A DNA stretch of 64,000 nucleotides from Paracoccaceae bacterium (GTDB lineage: Bacteria > Pseudomonadota > Alphaproteobacteria > Rhodobacterales > Rhodobacteraceae): positions 186,001 through 250,000 of the forward strand of contig JAMWZC010000002.1 in the NCBI GenBank assembly GCA_024304985.1, given 5' to 3'. Positions 46,004 to 54,290 of the stretch are shown piece by piece; the first letter of the stretch is position 1, and the number at the start of each line of letters is the position of its first letter. The notes under the pieces are model-generated. The model ran no database searches and was not told the origin of the DNA. It saw only the letters and a list, made by a program, of their open reading frames with translations. Made by a program: the position numbers and the translations under genes.

Positions 46004-46832
46004 CTGGCGGAGTGAACTTTCGGTCATGCATCAGCGCAGGAACGCGCGCCCGTGCTTGTGCCACGGTGTCCATGTCCAGATCAACAAATGTGATGCCGGG
46101 TTTCGTTCCCGCATCAATCAGAACTTCGCCCCAGGGCGAAATCGCCATACTGTGCCCATAGGTGCGGCGAGTCCCGCCAGTTGCGGAGGGATGCTGCCCG
46201 GTCTGCGCGGGGGCCAGGACATAGCAGCCTGTCTCGATCGCGCGGGCGCGCAGCAGCGGCTCCCAATGGGCGGCACCTGTCACCGGCGAAAAGGCGGCTG
46301 GCACCGTCAGGATCTGTGCCCCGGCCTGCGCCAGCCCGCGATGCAGGTGAGGGAAGCGGACATCATAGCAGACGGTCATACCGATCCGGGCGAACCCGGC
46401 ATCCGCCAACACCGCGCGTTCACCGGGGCGAAAGCCTGCGGATTCGCGATAGGTCTCGGTCTCAGACACCTGCACATCGAACATATGGATCTTGTCATAC
46501 CATGCCCGGATGGTCCCATCCGGCCCAATCAGAAACGAACGGTTGGCAAATCGCCCGTCCGCATCTGTGGTTTTGAGCGCAAGAGACCCGATCAACAGCC
46601 ACAGGCCCAAGCGCGCCGCCTCGTCACGCAAACCGGCCAAGGTTGGGTCATCATCTTGCGTGGAAAGCACGCGTGCCTGATGCGCGCGATCGGACGAGAC
46701 GCAGTTCGTCACTTCAGGAGTGAGCACGAACCCTGCGCCCTGTTCCGCCGCCTGCCGCATCATCTTCTGCACGATCCCGAGGTTCTCGGCCGGATCGTCG
46801 CTTGACGTCAGTTGCAGCAAGGCAGCCTTCAT
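45996..46832 (-). CDS. Carbon-nitrogen hydrolase (Nit1/Nit2-type)
   Basis: The 278-residue nitrilase-superfamily amidase has the Glu-Lys-Cys triad at Glu40 (LTPE), Lys114 (YDKIHMFD) and Cys155 (VCYDVRFP). The HMFDV sequence after the lysine is typical of the Nit1/Nit2 branch. Members of that branch include omega-amidase and deaminated-glutathione amidase. The adjacent glutaredoxin gene makes a glutathione-repair role attractive but unproven. The start is 6 nt from the grxC stop, suggesting an operon grxC-nit-marR. Confidence 0.9.
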   Translation of the reverse strand: MKAALLQLTSSDDPAENLGIVQKMMRQAAEQGAGFVLTPEVTNCVSSDRAHQARVLSTQDDDPTLAGLRDEAARLGLWLLIGSLALKTTDADGRFANRSFLIGPDGTIRAWYDKIHMFDVQVSETETYRESAGFRPGERAVLADAGFARIGMTVCYDVRFPHLHRGLAQAGAQILTVPAAFSPVTGAAHWEPLLRARAIETGCYVLAPAQTGQHPSATGGTRRTYGHSMAISPWGEVLIDAGTKPGITFVDLDMDTVAQARARVPALMHDRKFTPPDV

Positions 46833-46838
46833 CGGGTG

Positions 46839-47096
46839 TTATCCTTTGAGCAGCGCGTCAAGCTTGCCCGCGCTTTCCAGCGCAAAAAGATCATCACAGC
46901 CGCCCACATGGGTGGTGCCGATAAAGATCTGCGGCACGGTGCGCCCGCCATTGGCGCGCTGGATCATCTCGGGTTTGCGATCAGGCTGGGCCAGAACGTC
47001 AATCTCGGAAAAGCTTACACCTTTCTGGGTCAGCAGGCGTTTGGCCGCGTGGCAATAGCCACACAGCGGCGAGGTGTAGATTTCAACGGATTGCAT
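46839..47096 (-). CDS. grxC: Glutaredoxin 3
   Basis: The 85-residue glutaredoxin has the active-site CGYC (Cys12 and Cys15), where CPYC is more common. The glutathione-binding TVPQIFIGTTHVGGCDDL motif is intact. It reduces disulfides and glutathionylated proteins in the cytoplasm. The ATG at 47096 gives the standard length. An extension of the frame to 47204 overlaps comF and is not supported. The AGGA before the ATG is rather distant. Confidence 0.94.
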   Translation of the reverse strand: MQSVEIYTSPLCGYCHAAKRLLTQKGVSFSEIDVLAQPDRKPEMIQRANGGRTVPQIFIGTTHVGGCDDLFALESAGKLDALLKG

Positions 47097-47137
47097 TTTA
47101 TTGGTTGTCCTTTGATCACGTCCAACTTGTCCGTGAT

Positions 47138-47869
47138 TTAAGCGTCCTTTGCAACGCGCGCCAGTGTAAGCACGAAAACTTGCGCGGCTCCGGACGCCAG
47201 ACACGCCTCCGCACAGGCGGCCAGAGTCGCGCCCGATGTCATGACATCATCCACAATCAGGACCTTGCGACCGATGACCCGGTGTCTGCGCGCGGGTGTG
47301 ACGCTGATTGCTGCATTCAGGGTGGCAAAGCGGGTGTCCCGGCTGGCCCCGTCCAGCGATGGTGTCCGGCGAATGCGTGTCAAAAGATCGGGGCAATGGG
47401 ACAAACCCGTTGCACGCGCCACAGAATCTGACAGCAGTACAGACTGGTTGTAGCGTCGCTTGAGAAGCCGCATCCAGTGCAGCGGTACTGGCGCGACCAG
47501 CATGTCAGGCAAAAGAATGGGCCGCGCCGCTTTTGCCATCCATGCGGCCACGGGTTTTGCAATATCAAGTCGGTCCCCATGTTTCAGAGACAGCACCAGT
47601 TTGCGCGCCGTATCGCGGTAAAGGAACGTGGCCCTTCCGCGCGACCAAGGGCGTGCGATGGTCATGCAATCGTCGCAATGCACGACATCGGTCGGATGCG
47701 CCTCACCGGGCAGCGGCGTGCCGCAGAGATCGCAGACCAGCCCGGTAATGAAAGCCGCGTCACGCCAGCATGTGGCGCAGAGGCCGAACTCGGTCTCCAC
47801 AAGCCCGCCACAGCACAGGCAGCGCGGCGGATAGACAAGGCGCAGTGCCGTTTGAAACTTCGCCACCAT
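47138..47869 (-). CDS. comF: ComF-family phosphoribosyltransferase-like protein
   Basis: The 243-residue protein begins with a double zinc-ribbon region (CLCCGG, CATC, CDLCG, CDDC), followed by a phosphoribosyltransferase domain whose PRPP loop is VLIVDDVMTSGATLA (about residues 205-219). In Gram-positive bacteria ComF supports DNA uptake during competence. In alphaproteobacteria its role is less clear. The ATG at 47869 was chosen because the earlier frame overlaps the divergent methyltransferase-like gene. The two starts are only 17 nt apart, so they must share a promoter region or lie within each other's leaders. Confidence 0.92.
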   Translation of the reverse strand: MVAKFQTALRLVYPPRCLCCGGLVETEFGLCATCWRDAAFITGLVCDLCGTPLPGEAHPTDVVHCDDCMTIARPWSRGRATFLYRDTARKLVLSLKHGDRLDIAKPVAAWMAKAARPILLPDMLVAPVPLHWMRLLKRRYNQSVLLSDSVARATGLSHCPDLLTRIRRTPSLDGASRDTRFATLNAAISVTPARRHRVIGRKVLIVDDVMTSGATLAACAEACLASGAAQVFVLTLARVAKDA

Positions 47870-47886
47870 CCGCTTATATGCCGCCC

Positions 47887-48708
47887 ATGACCCAGACTCC
47901 CAAGTTGACCGACCGCGCAGCCCTGATCCGCAACCGTGCCCGCGCGGCGCGGGCACCTGCATTGTTCTTGCAGGAAGAAGCTGCCCTCGAGGTCAAGGAT
48001 CGTCTGGAACTGGTTAACAGGTCATTTACGAAGCCTGCCGTGGTGACCGGATTTCCGCAGCTTTGGAAATCCGTTCTGCCGGATGCGCAAATTGTCGCGG
48101 ATAACGAGGTTCTGGAGCTTGAGGAAGGTGCCCATGATCTTGTGATCCATTCGCTGGCATTGCACTGGTCCAGCGATCCGGTGGGTCAGCTTATTCAGGC
48201 GCGCCGGGCTTTGCGACCTGATGGATTGTGTCTTGTGTCGCTGTTTGGCGGGCAGACCCTGCACGAGTTGCGCAGCGCCCTCGCCGAAGCCGAAGTGCGT
48301 GTGACTGGCGGCCTGTCGCCGCGTGTCCTGCCGATGGGCGAAATCCGGGATCTGGGCGGTCTATTGCAGCGTGCGGGCCTTGCTTTACCTGTTGCCGACA
48401 GCATCAGCCTGACGGCGAGCTATAGCGATGCCTTCGCTCTGATGCGCGATCTGCGCGCGATGGGCGAGGGCAATGCCCTGCACGCACGCTTGCGCCGCCC
48501 CACAGGTCGCGGTGTCCTGCATGAAGCGGCGCGGATCTATGCCGCCCAGCATGCCGATGCCGATGGTCGTATCCCTGCGACCTTCGAAATGATCTTTCTC
48601 AGTGGCTGGGCACCTGATGCCAGCCAACCCCAACCACTGCGCCCAGGATCTGCACAGACACGGCTTGCAGATGTTCTGGGAAGCGTCGAATCGAAGCTGC
48701 AAGATTGA
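47887..48708 (+). CDS. NDUFAF5-like methyltransferase-fold protein
   Basis: The 273-residue protein aligns by eye with mitochondrial NDUFAF5, a complex I assembly factor of the SAM-methyltransferase fold. Shared landmarks are SLALHW (residues 89-94), LRPDGLCLVSLFGGQTLHEL (109-128), the GGLSPRVLP region and ADADGRIPATFEMIF. Motif I, the glycine-rich SAM loop, is weak: the aligned region is AVVTGFPQLW (51-60) instead of LDLGCGRG. Human NDUFAF5 hydroxylates an arginine of a complex I subunit, so an assembly role is possible. An ATG at 47878 in the same frame is an alternative. It is divergent from comF and precedes hemH. Confidence 0.8.
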   Translation: MTQTPKLTDRAALIRNRARAARAPALFLQEEAALEVKDRLELVNRSFTKPAVVTGFPQLWKSVLPDAQIVADNEVLELEEGAHDLVIHSLALHWSSDPVGQLIQARRALRPDGLCLVSLFGGQTLHELRSALAEAEVRVTGGLSPRVLPMGEIRDLGGLLQRAGLALPVADSISLTASYSDAFALMRDLRAMGEGNALHARLRRPTGRGVLHEAARIYAAQHADADGRIPATFEMIFLSGWAPDASQPQPLRPGSAQTRLADVLGSVESKLQD

Positions 48709-48774
48709 CGATCCGTTCAGAACCTTTATGTCCCGTGCTGACCCATTCAAAAAACACTATGAACGAGGGCCCAG

Positions 48775-49857
48775 ATGCTGGATGCCACCGCGACCGAAAC
48801 GACTGATGCGAACGCCGTAAGACCACCCATGTCGCAGCCCGACCATCCCCGCGTTGCGATGGGTAAAGTGGGTATCCTGCTGGCCAACCTTGGAACGCCG
48901 GACAATTACGACTACTGGTCGATGCGCCGCTATCTGAACGAGTTCCTGTCGGACCGCCGGGTGATCGACTACAGCCCGTGGCTCTGGCAGCCACTGTTGC
49001 AGCTGATCATTCTCAGCAAGCGGCCCTTCAGCAGCGGCAAGAACTATCAATCGATCTGGAACCACGACAAGGGTGAAAGCCCCTTGATGACGATCACCAA
49101 GGATCAGACCGCCAAGATCACCGAGACGATGAAGGCGCGTTATGGCGATCAGGTCGTTGTGGATTTCTGCATGCGATACGGCAATCCGTCCACCAAGTCG
49201 AAGGTGCGCGCGATGGTGGATGCCGGTTGCCGCAAGATCCTGTTTTTCCCGCTTTATCCGCATTATGCCGGGGCAACGTCCGCCACCGCGAACGATCAGT
49301 TCTTCCGCTCCCTGATGGAGGAGAAGTGGCAGCCGACCGCCCGTGTCGTCGATCCCTATTACGAGCATCCGTTGTATATCGAGGCGCTCGCGCAGTCGGT
49401 CGAACGGGCCTATGCCGCCGAAGAACACAAACCCGAGGTTCTGGTCTGCTCTTACCACGGGGTGCCCAAGCGCTACCTGCTGGAAGGTGACCCCTATCAT
49501 TGCCAGTGTCAGAAAACGACACGCCTTTTGATGGAGCGGCTGGGATGGGACAAGACGCAGATCGTAACGACCTTTCAGTCGCGTTTCGGCCCTGAAGAAT
49601 GGCTGAAACCCTATACGGTCGAAGAAGTGGCGCGTCTGGCCAAGGAAGAGGGCAAGAAGCGCATCGCGGTCATCGCGCCAGCCTTTTCAGCCGACTGCAT
49701 CGAAACGCTGGAAGAGATCAACGAAGAGATCAAGGAAAGCTTTGAAGAGGCGGGTGGTGACCATTTCACCTATATTCCCTGCCTGAATGATGACGATGCG
49801 CATATCGCGGCGCTCAGTGCGGTCATCGAGGACAACCTCAAGGGGTGGCTGGACTGA
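48775..49857 (+). CDS. hemH: Ferrochelatase
   Basis: The 360-residue enzyme inserts Fe(II) into protoporphyrin IX, the last step of haem synthesis. The catalytic histidine is in CSYHGVPKRY. FPLYPHYAGATSATAND and FQSRFGPEEWLKPYT are canonical, as is the FSADCIETLEEI region near the C terminus. The first 28 residues are a variable extension; GKVGILLANLGTPD begins the core. The protein is cytoplasmic or membrane-associated. A bidirectional terminator follows. The gene has its own 66-nt upstream gap after the NDUFAF5-like gene. Confidence 0.97.
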   Translation: MLDATATETTDANAVRPPMSQPDHPRVAMGKVGILLANLGTPDNYDYWSMRRYLNEFLSDRRVIDYSPWLWQPLLQLIILSKRPFSSGKNYQSIWNHDKGESPLMTITKDQTAKITETMKARYGDQVVVDFCMRYGNPSTKSKVRAMVDAGCRKILFFPLYPHYAGATSATANDQFFRSLMEEKWQPTARVVDPYYEHPLYIEALAQSVERAYAAEEHKPEVLVCSYHGVPKRYLLEGDPYHCQCQKTTRLLMERLGWDKTQIVTTFQSRFGPEEWLKPYTVEEVARLAKEEGKKRIAVIAPAFSADCIETLEEINEEIKESFEEAGGDHFTYIPCLNDDDAHIAALSAVIEDNLKGWLD

Positions 49858-49904
49858 CAGCCTCTCTTCGTAACTGTCTCGGTGCATGAGACAATCGCAG
49901 ACAT

Positions 49905-49936
49905 AAAAAAAGGCGGTGAAACATCACCGCCTTTTT
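49905..49936. terminator. Bidirectional terminator between hemH and the small membrane protein
   Basis: AGGCGGTGA (49911-49919) pairs with TCACCGCCT (49924-49932) around AACA, with an A-run before and a T-run after. It serves hemH on the plus strand and the small convergent gene on the minus strand. Confidence 0.92.
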
Positions 49937-49955
49937 CTATTACACGTTGGTCAGA

Positions 49956-50138
49956 TCAGCTTGCGACAGCTGCTGCAACCACTGCCAGGATCAGCAGGGG
50001 AATCAGAACGCCGCCACCGGACGAACCAGCGGTTTCTTCAACAACAACAGGTGCTTCGATGACGGGCTCAGCCAGGTTGCCAGCGTAAGCGGTCGAAGCG
50101 GCAGCAGTCACGGCAGCTGCGAGAACGAGTTTCTTCAT
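49956..50138 (-). CDS. 60-residue secreted or membrane small protein
   Basis: The protein begins MKKLVLAAAVTAAASTAYAG, a clear signal peptide. A short acidic, proline-containing linker (PVIEAPVVVEE) follows, and a Gly/Ser turn leads into a C-terminal hydrophobic helix (VLIPLLILAVVAAAVAS). The start is set by a strong GGAGG 5 nt before the ATG at 50138. I believe similar proteins occur beside hemH in other Rhodobacteraceae, where they are sometimes misnamed ferrochelatase. That statement is from memory. The function is unknown, and it may be a small inner-membrane protein facing the periplasm. Confidence 0.85.
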   Translation of the reverse strand: MKKLVLAAAVTAAASTAYAGNLAEPVIEAPVVVEETAGSSGGGVLIPLLILAVVAAAVAS

Positions 50139-50280
50139 ATTAACCTCCAGATATTCGGCCGGCGTGTCACCAGTACACGCCAAGCGCCCAAGACGTACCT
50201 CGTATTATTGTCTAAAGCAGTAATCCGAAGCAAATGCAAATCCACTCGCAAGCGTTTTTCCCACCAGCGAGAGAATGTCG

Positions 50281-50883
50281 TCAAATTAGCAACACCTGCG
50301 TGCCGACCTGCGTCATTGCATACAGTTCAGCGATATGTTCGTTGTACAAACCGATGCATCCGTTGGAGGATCGCCGCCCGATTTTGCGCGTGTCATGAGT
50401 CCCGTGGATCCGATAATAGGTCCAGCTCAGATACAGGGCATGAGTGCCAAGCGGGTTGTCCGGCCCCGGCGGCACGAAGTCCGGCCATTCGGGATTGCGC
50501 TCCTTCATCGAGGGCGTGGGGGCCCAACTTGGACCCTCAACCTTGCGAATCACCGACGTGCGCCCGCGACGTGTCAGGTCCTCGGAAAGAGGAACGCTGG
50601 ACGGGTAAAGCTTGTAGGTCGAGCCGTCCGCAGACCAGTAGTGCAAGGCGCGCGAATCGATATCCACTAGGACCGCGCCATTGCGCAGATCCGAGAAATA
50701 GGGCCGCCAATCCAGCGTGCGGAAGCTGGAGGCGTTGCGCCGCACAACCTGCGACAGGTCGCGTTCAACCTCGACAGTATCGGCTCCGTTCACATTCTGG
50801 GCGAAGGCCGGTGCCGCCAGAACCGCAGCGCTTCCGGCAAGGAATGCACGCCGATTGAAGGCATTGTTGTATTTATCAGTCAT
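50281..50883 (-). CDS. L,D-transpeptidase (YkuD family), Tat-type signal
   Basis: The 200-residue YkuD-domain protein probably forms 3-3 peptidoglycan crosslinks or attaches proteins to peptidoglycan. The catalytic motif is IHGTHDTRKIGRRSSNGCIG (about residues 167-186), with the nucleophilic cysteine in SNGC. NRRAFLAGS followed by a hydrophobic stretch to APAFAQ (residue 29) looks like a Tat signal. The ATG at 50883 has GGAG 7 nt upstream. The frame to 50913 is not needed. Its expression is separate from the divergent CAP lipoprotein gene. Confidence 0.9.
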   Translation of the reverse strand: MTDKYNNAFNRRAFLAGSAAVLAAPAFAQNVNGADTVEVERDLSQVVRRNASSFRTLDWRPYFSDLRNGAVLVDIDSRALHYWSADGSTYKLYPSSVPLSEDLTRRGRTSVIRKVEGPSWAPTPSMKERNPEWPDFVPPGPDNPLGTHALYLSWTYYRIHGTHDTRKIGRRSSNGCIGLYNEHIAELYAMTQVGTQVLLI

Positions 50884-51047
50884 CGTACTACTCCACGACA
50901 GGGCTACTGCCAATCGGACTCGAATTTATTGCGTGAAAGACGCAGTCGCAAATCAAACCGGCGTCATTTGGCGTACTCACGCCGAAGTGGGTTTAATATA
51001 GCACCTGACCGGGATAAAGCATGCTCAACTGACCAGGATTATGCCAA

Positions 51048-51560
51048 ATGCTTCGAATTCCCGCTCTTTTTGCCGCAATTGCACTTGTGCTCGCAGGGTG
51101 CGCGACCCCTCCACCCCCGACCATGGGTCCAGATGGACGCCCGTTGCCGCGAGTCTATCGCATTTCAGCAGGCGAGACGGCTGAAGTTCAGTTCCGCATG
51201 CTCGATTCGGTCAATGCGCTGCGGCAGGCTGCCGGTGCCGCACCTGTCGAGTTGAACGCAAAGTTGACGGCAGCGGCCGCAACGCATTCTCGTGACATGT
51301 CGGTGCAGAACCGGCCTTGGCACTTCGGTTCGGATGGCTCTTCGCCGATCGACCGGGTGCAGCGCTCCGGATATGCCGGGCAACTTGTGGGTGAGACGAT
51401 CTCGGAAACCTACGAGACCGAGCTTGAAACATTGGCGGCCTGGATGGACCAGCCCGACACACGCCGTGTCATTCTTGACCCTCAGGCGCGCAGTATGGGT
51501 TTCTCCTGGTATCAAGAAAACAATGGCAAGCTGTGGTGGACTCTGATCCTGGCCAAGTAA
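51048..51560 (+). CDS. CAP-domain (SCP/PR1) lipoprotein
   Basis: The 170-residue protein has a lipoprotein signal ending in the lipobox LAGC (Cys18), then a proline-rich linker and a CAP domain (about residues 47-168). Landmarks are LDSVNALRQAAGAAPVELN, AAATHSRDMSVQN and HFGSDGSSP, matching the central helix and the conserved histidine/serine cleft of the CAP fold. Bacterial CAP proteins are poorly characterised, and several are associated with the cell envelope or lipid binding. Its neighbours are two L,D-transpeptidase-fold proteins, which suggests a cell-wall role. It ends at a bidirectional terminator. Confidence 0.9.
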   Translation: MLRIPALFAAIALVLAGCATPPPPTMGPDGRPLPRVYRISAGETAEVQFRMLDSVNALRQAAGAAPVELNAKLTAAAATHSRDMSVQNRPWHFGSDGSSPIDRVQRSGYAGQLVGETISETYETELETLAAWMDQPDTRRVILDPQARSMGFSWYQENNGKLWWTLILAK

Positions 51561-51582
51561 GCCCAAGAACTCTGTGATCTAC

Positions 51583-51611
51583 AAAAACCCCGGACGCTGA
51601 TCCGGGGTTTT
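51583..51611. terminator. Bidirectional terminator after the CAP lipoprotein
   Basis: CCCCGGA (51588-51594) pairs with TCCGGGG (51601-51607) around six bases. A5 before it and T4 after it give a T-run on both strands. It lies 23 nt after the CAP gene stop and 18 nt past the stop of the convergent transpeptidase gene. Confidence 0.9.
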
Positions 51612-51628
51612 GTGTGCCGCCAAACCCT

Positions 51629-52129
51629 TCAGGGAAAGATCGAGATCGGCGTGCCGTCCTGCACCATCGAATAGATGACCTCCATTTCCGCGTCAGTCAC
51701 CGCAATGCAGCCCCAGGTCCAGTCTCTTTGGCCGTTTTGATACAGGCGCGGACGCCCATGGATGAAGATGTCACCGCCAGGTTTCTTGCCTGCGGCCAGC
51801 GCACGGGCGATGTCTTCCTCGTTGGGATAAGAGATGCCCAGCGACAAATGAAAACGGCTGTTCGGATTGCGACGGTCGATCAGATACTCACCTTCGGGTG
51901 TGCGCCCGTCACCCTCAAAATTCTTGTGACCGACCGGCGCGAAACCCAGATCAATCTCGAAAGACGCAAGTGCTCGGTCGAAATGCATCAGATGCATGCG
52001 CCTGGCCTCCTTGAAGACCAGAACACGAGTCACCTGAGGCCCCCTGTAGACAAGGAACTTGCTCGGGGTGCGCCCGCACGCCGCCGCCACCAAAGGCAGC
52101 GCGAGTAAAAGAAAACGCCTGTTTATCAT
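51629..52129 (-). CDS. YkuD-fold L,D-transpeptidase lipoprotein
   Basis: The 166-residue protein has an N-terminal lipoprotein signal with the lipobox LVAAAC (Cys near residue 18, from ATG 52129). A compact YkuD domain follows, with IFIHGRPR and the catalytic WTWGCIAVTDAEM (Cys near residue 141). GDGRTPEGEYLIDRRNPNS is the usual strand preceding the active site. It resembles the YafK/ErfK-like branch, whose members include peptidoglycan-linkage hydrolases as well as transpeptidases. Frame extensions to 52156 and 52165 add MDKKHDRAD-type residues without a better ribosome site. Confidence 0.88.
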   Translation of the reverse strand: MINRRFLLLALPLVAAACGRTPSKFLVYRGPQVTRVLVFKEARRMHLMHFDRALASFEIDLGFAPVGHKNFEGDGRTPEGEYLIDRRNPNSRFHLSLGISYPNEEDIARALAAGKKPGGDIFIHGRPRLYQNGQRDWTWGCIAVTDAEMEVIYSMVQDGTPISIFP

Positions 52130-52213
52130 GTCCGCTCGATCATGTTTTTTGTCCATGGAATACACGGAAAACGATCAGGCAGATAGGTTAAACTTCTCTC
52201 TTTGAAGAATCCG

Positions 52214-52993
52214 TTACACCTTGTCGCGGGCGTTCATGCGCTCTTCGATCGCCCTCAGTCGGGCCAGAACCTCTTCGCGGTAGACATCCGTCTTCTCGTT
52301 GCTTTCCTCGGCATGGGCGTCCTGCATCGAGTTCACGACCAGACCGACCAACAGGTTGACCACCGCGAAAGTCGTCACAAGAATGAAGGGCACGAAAAAG
52401 GCCCAGGCATAGGGGTAGACTTCCATCACGGGGCGCACGACCCCCATGGACCAGCTTTCCAAAGTCATGATCTGGAACAGCGAATAGGCGCTGGCACCCA
52501 GAGTGCCGAACCATTCGGGGAAGCTGTCACCGAACAGCTTTGTGGCCATGACAGAGCCGATATAGAAGATGATCGCCATCAGCAGAAAGACACTGCCCAT
52601 GCCGGGCAGCGCGGTAATGAACCCTTCCACGACCCGACGCAGACGCGGCGCGACCGAGATGACCCGCAGCACCCGCAGGATCCGCAACGCCCGCAGAACG
52701 GACATGCCCTGGGCATTGGGAACAAGGGCGATACCGACGATCACGAAATCAAACAGGTTCCACGCCGACCGGAAAAAATGTCGTCCGTGCGCGATCAGCT
52801 TGAGGATGATCTCGACCACAAAGATCGACAGGCAGATACGGTCTATCATCAGGATCATCGGGCCCGCCGCAGCCATGGCCGTATCCGAAGTTTCAAGTCC
52901 CAGCGTGACAGCGTTCACAAGAATGACGGCAATCACAAAATTGGTCACAATAGGGCTGGCCAGCCAATCGGCCAGACGGGTCTGAAAAGTCAT
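52214..52993 (-). CDS. NavAb/NaChBac-type voltage-gated sodium channel
   Basis: The 259-residue protein has six membrane segments. S4 has arginines every third residue (Arg101, 104, 107 and 110 in RALRILRVLR), with further arginines after it. The selectivity filter is TLESWSM (177-183), identical to NavAb, followed by VVRPVMEVYPYAW and an S6 with FAVVNLLVGLVVN. The cytoplasmic tail ends in a charged helix able to form the four-helix bundle of this family. Four copies assemble into one channel. The ATG at 52993 has GGAG 6 nt upstream. It lies just downstream of the RNA methyltransferase gene with no functional link. In marine bacteria such channels may serve sodium-linked motility or pH responses. 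Confidence 0.94.
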   Translation of the reverse strand: MTFQTRLADWLASPIVTNFVIAVILVNAVTLGLETSDTAMAAAGPMILMIDRICLSIFVVEIILKLIAHGRHFFRSAWNLFDFVIVGIALVPNAQGMSVLRALRILRVLRVISVAPRLRRVVEGFITALPGMGSVFLLMAIIFYIGSVMATKLFGDSFPEWFGTLGASAYSLFQIMTLESWSMGVVRPVMEVYPYAWAFFVPFILVTTFAVVNLLVGLVVNSMQDAHAEESNEKTDVYREEVLARLRAIEERMNARDKV

Positions 52994-53027
52994 CACATGC
53001 TCCGGTTGGAAACGATCCTGCGCGGCG

Positions 53028-54251
53028 TCAGATATGTGGGGCGGCAAAGAAGGCTGCAAGCTCTACATGCGTGGACCAGCGAAATTGATCCACAACCTGC
53101 ACCCATTCAAGGCGATAACCTGCGTCCAGCAGGATTTTCGCATCTCTGGCGAACGTCACGGGGTTGCAGGAGACAAAGGCAATCCGCCCGATCCGGGCCT
53201 TGGCCAGCTCGGCCACTTGCGCCTCGGCCCCGGCGCGGGGCGGGTCAATCACCGCAGCGTCAAAGCGCTTCAACTCGTCCGGCAGCAGGGGCCGGCGGAA
53301 CAGATCACGCGTCTCGGTCGTCACGCGCTTCAACCCTTCGGCCTGCCGCCAGCCCTGATCCAACGCCTTCAGCATGGCTGAATCGCTTTCCACGGCAAGA
53401 ACTTCAGCATTTGACGCCAATGGCAACGCAAAGGTGCCACAGCCCGCGAACAGATCCACAACCCGTGCGGCACCGCCGACAGCTTCGGTCACGGCCGCCA
53501 GCAAGGCCGCCTCGCCCTCGGCCGTGGCTTGCAGAAAAGCACCAGGCGGCGGCACGACACGGGCTGCACCAAAGCGCTGCACCGGGGGTTGGCGCATCCC
53601 GACCAGCTCATCCTCCCAGACCAGACGGGCCAGGCGAAAACGCTCCGCCTCGGCGGCAATCGCGATGCGCAGGGGTCCATCCAGCGGCTTGCCGCCTGTG
53701 ACCAACACATCCAGACCATTGTCGCTCTGCGTGACTTGAACCGTTAGCTCACCCTTGCGGCTGCCGCCCGCCACGGCCAGTGCTTCGGCCAAGGGCAGGG
53801 CGACCATCAATTCAGGCAACAGCAACTGGCAATCGGGGATTTCGATCAAAGTGTCCGAGGCGCGGGCATGAAAACCAGCCATGGCGCCTTTCTTGGTGCG
53901 TCGCACGGACAGGGACGCGCGCCGTCGCGACCTCGGAGAAGAGGTCAGGATCGGACGAAACTCCGCCTCGATCCCCTGCGCGAACAAGGCCGCCCGCACC
54001 ACATCGGTTTTCCAGCTGGCCACGAAGTCGTCAGAGGCATGCATGACCTGACAGCCACCACAGGCCTTGTAGTGACGGCACGGCGGGGCGACGCGTGACG
54101 AAGACGGTTTGACGATCCGCACCTCGCTCAGCCGGTCACCGTCAAGCGTGCCAGTCACAACCTCGCCGGGCAGGGTCAAAGGGGCAAAGACCGGACCTTG
54201 GGCGATCCCGTCGCCCTGATGTCCCAGCCTGATGATGCGATGCTCTGTCAT
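53028..54251 (-). CDS. TrmA/RlmD-family RNA (uracil-5) methyltransferase
   Basis: The product (407 residues from ATG 54251) begins with a TRAM RNA-binding domain (residues about 1-55). The 4Fe-4S cysteines lie in CRHYKACGGCQ and a later IPDCQLL. The SAM domain shows VVDLFAGCGTFALPLA and VIDPPRAGAEAQV, and the catalytic cysteine is in FVSCNPVTFARD near residue 365. It methylates a uracil in rRNA or tRNA. Which one cannot be decided from this sequence. An ATG at 54284 adds 11 residues (MQTLRRGIPRN) and is less likely. It lies 40 nt after the ABC exporter gene. Confidence 0.92.
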   Translation of the reverse strand: MTEHRIIRLGHQGDGIAQGPVFAPLTLPGEVVTGTLDGDRLSEVRIVKPSSSRVAPPCRHYKACGGCQVMHASDDFVASWKTDVVRAALFAQGIEAEFRPILTSSPRSRRRASLSVRRTKKGAMAGFHARASDTLIEIPDCQLLLPELMVALPLAEALAVAGGSRKGELTVQVTQSDNGLDVLVTGGKPLDGPLRIAIAAEAERFRLARLVWEDELVGMRQPPVQRFGAARVVPPPGAFLQATAEGEAALLAAVTEAVGGAARVVDLFAGCGTFALPLASNAEVLAVESDSAMLKALDQGWRQAEGLKRVTTETRDLFRRPLLPDELKRFDAAVIDPPRAGAEAQVAELAKARIGRIAFVSCNPVTFARDAKILLDAGYRLEWVQVVDQFRWSTHVELAAFFAAPHI

Positions 54252-54290
54252 GTTGCGGGGGATCCCCCGCCGCAGGGTCTGCATAAAGCC

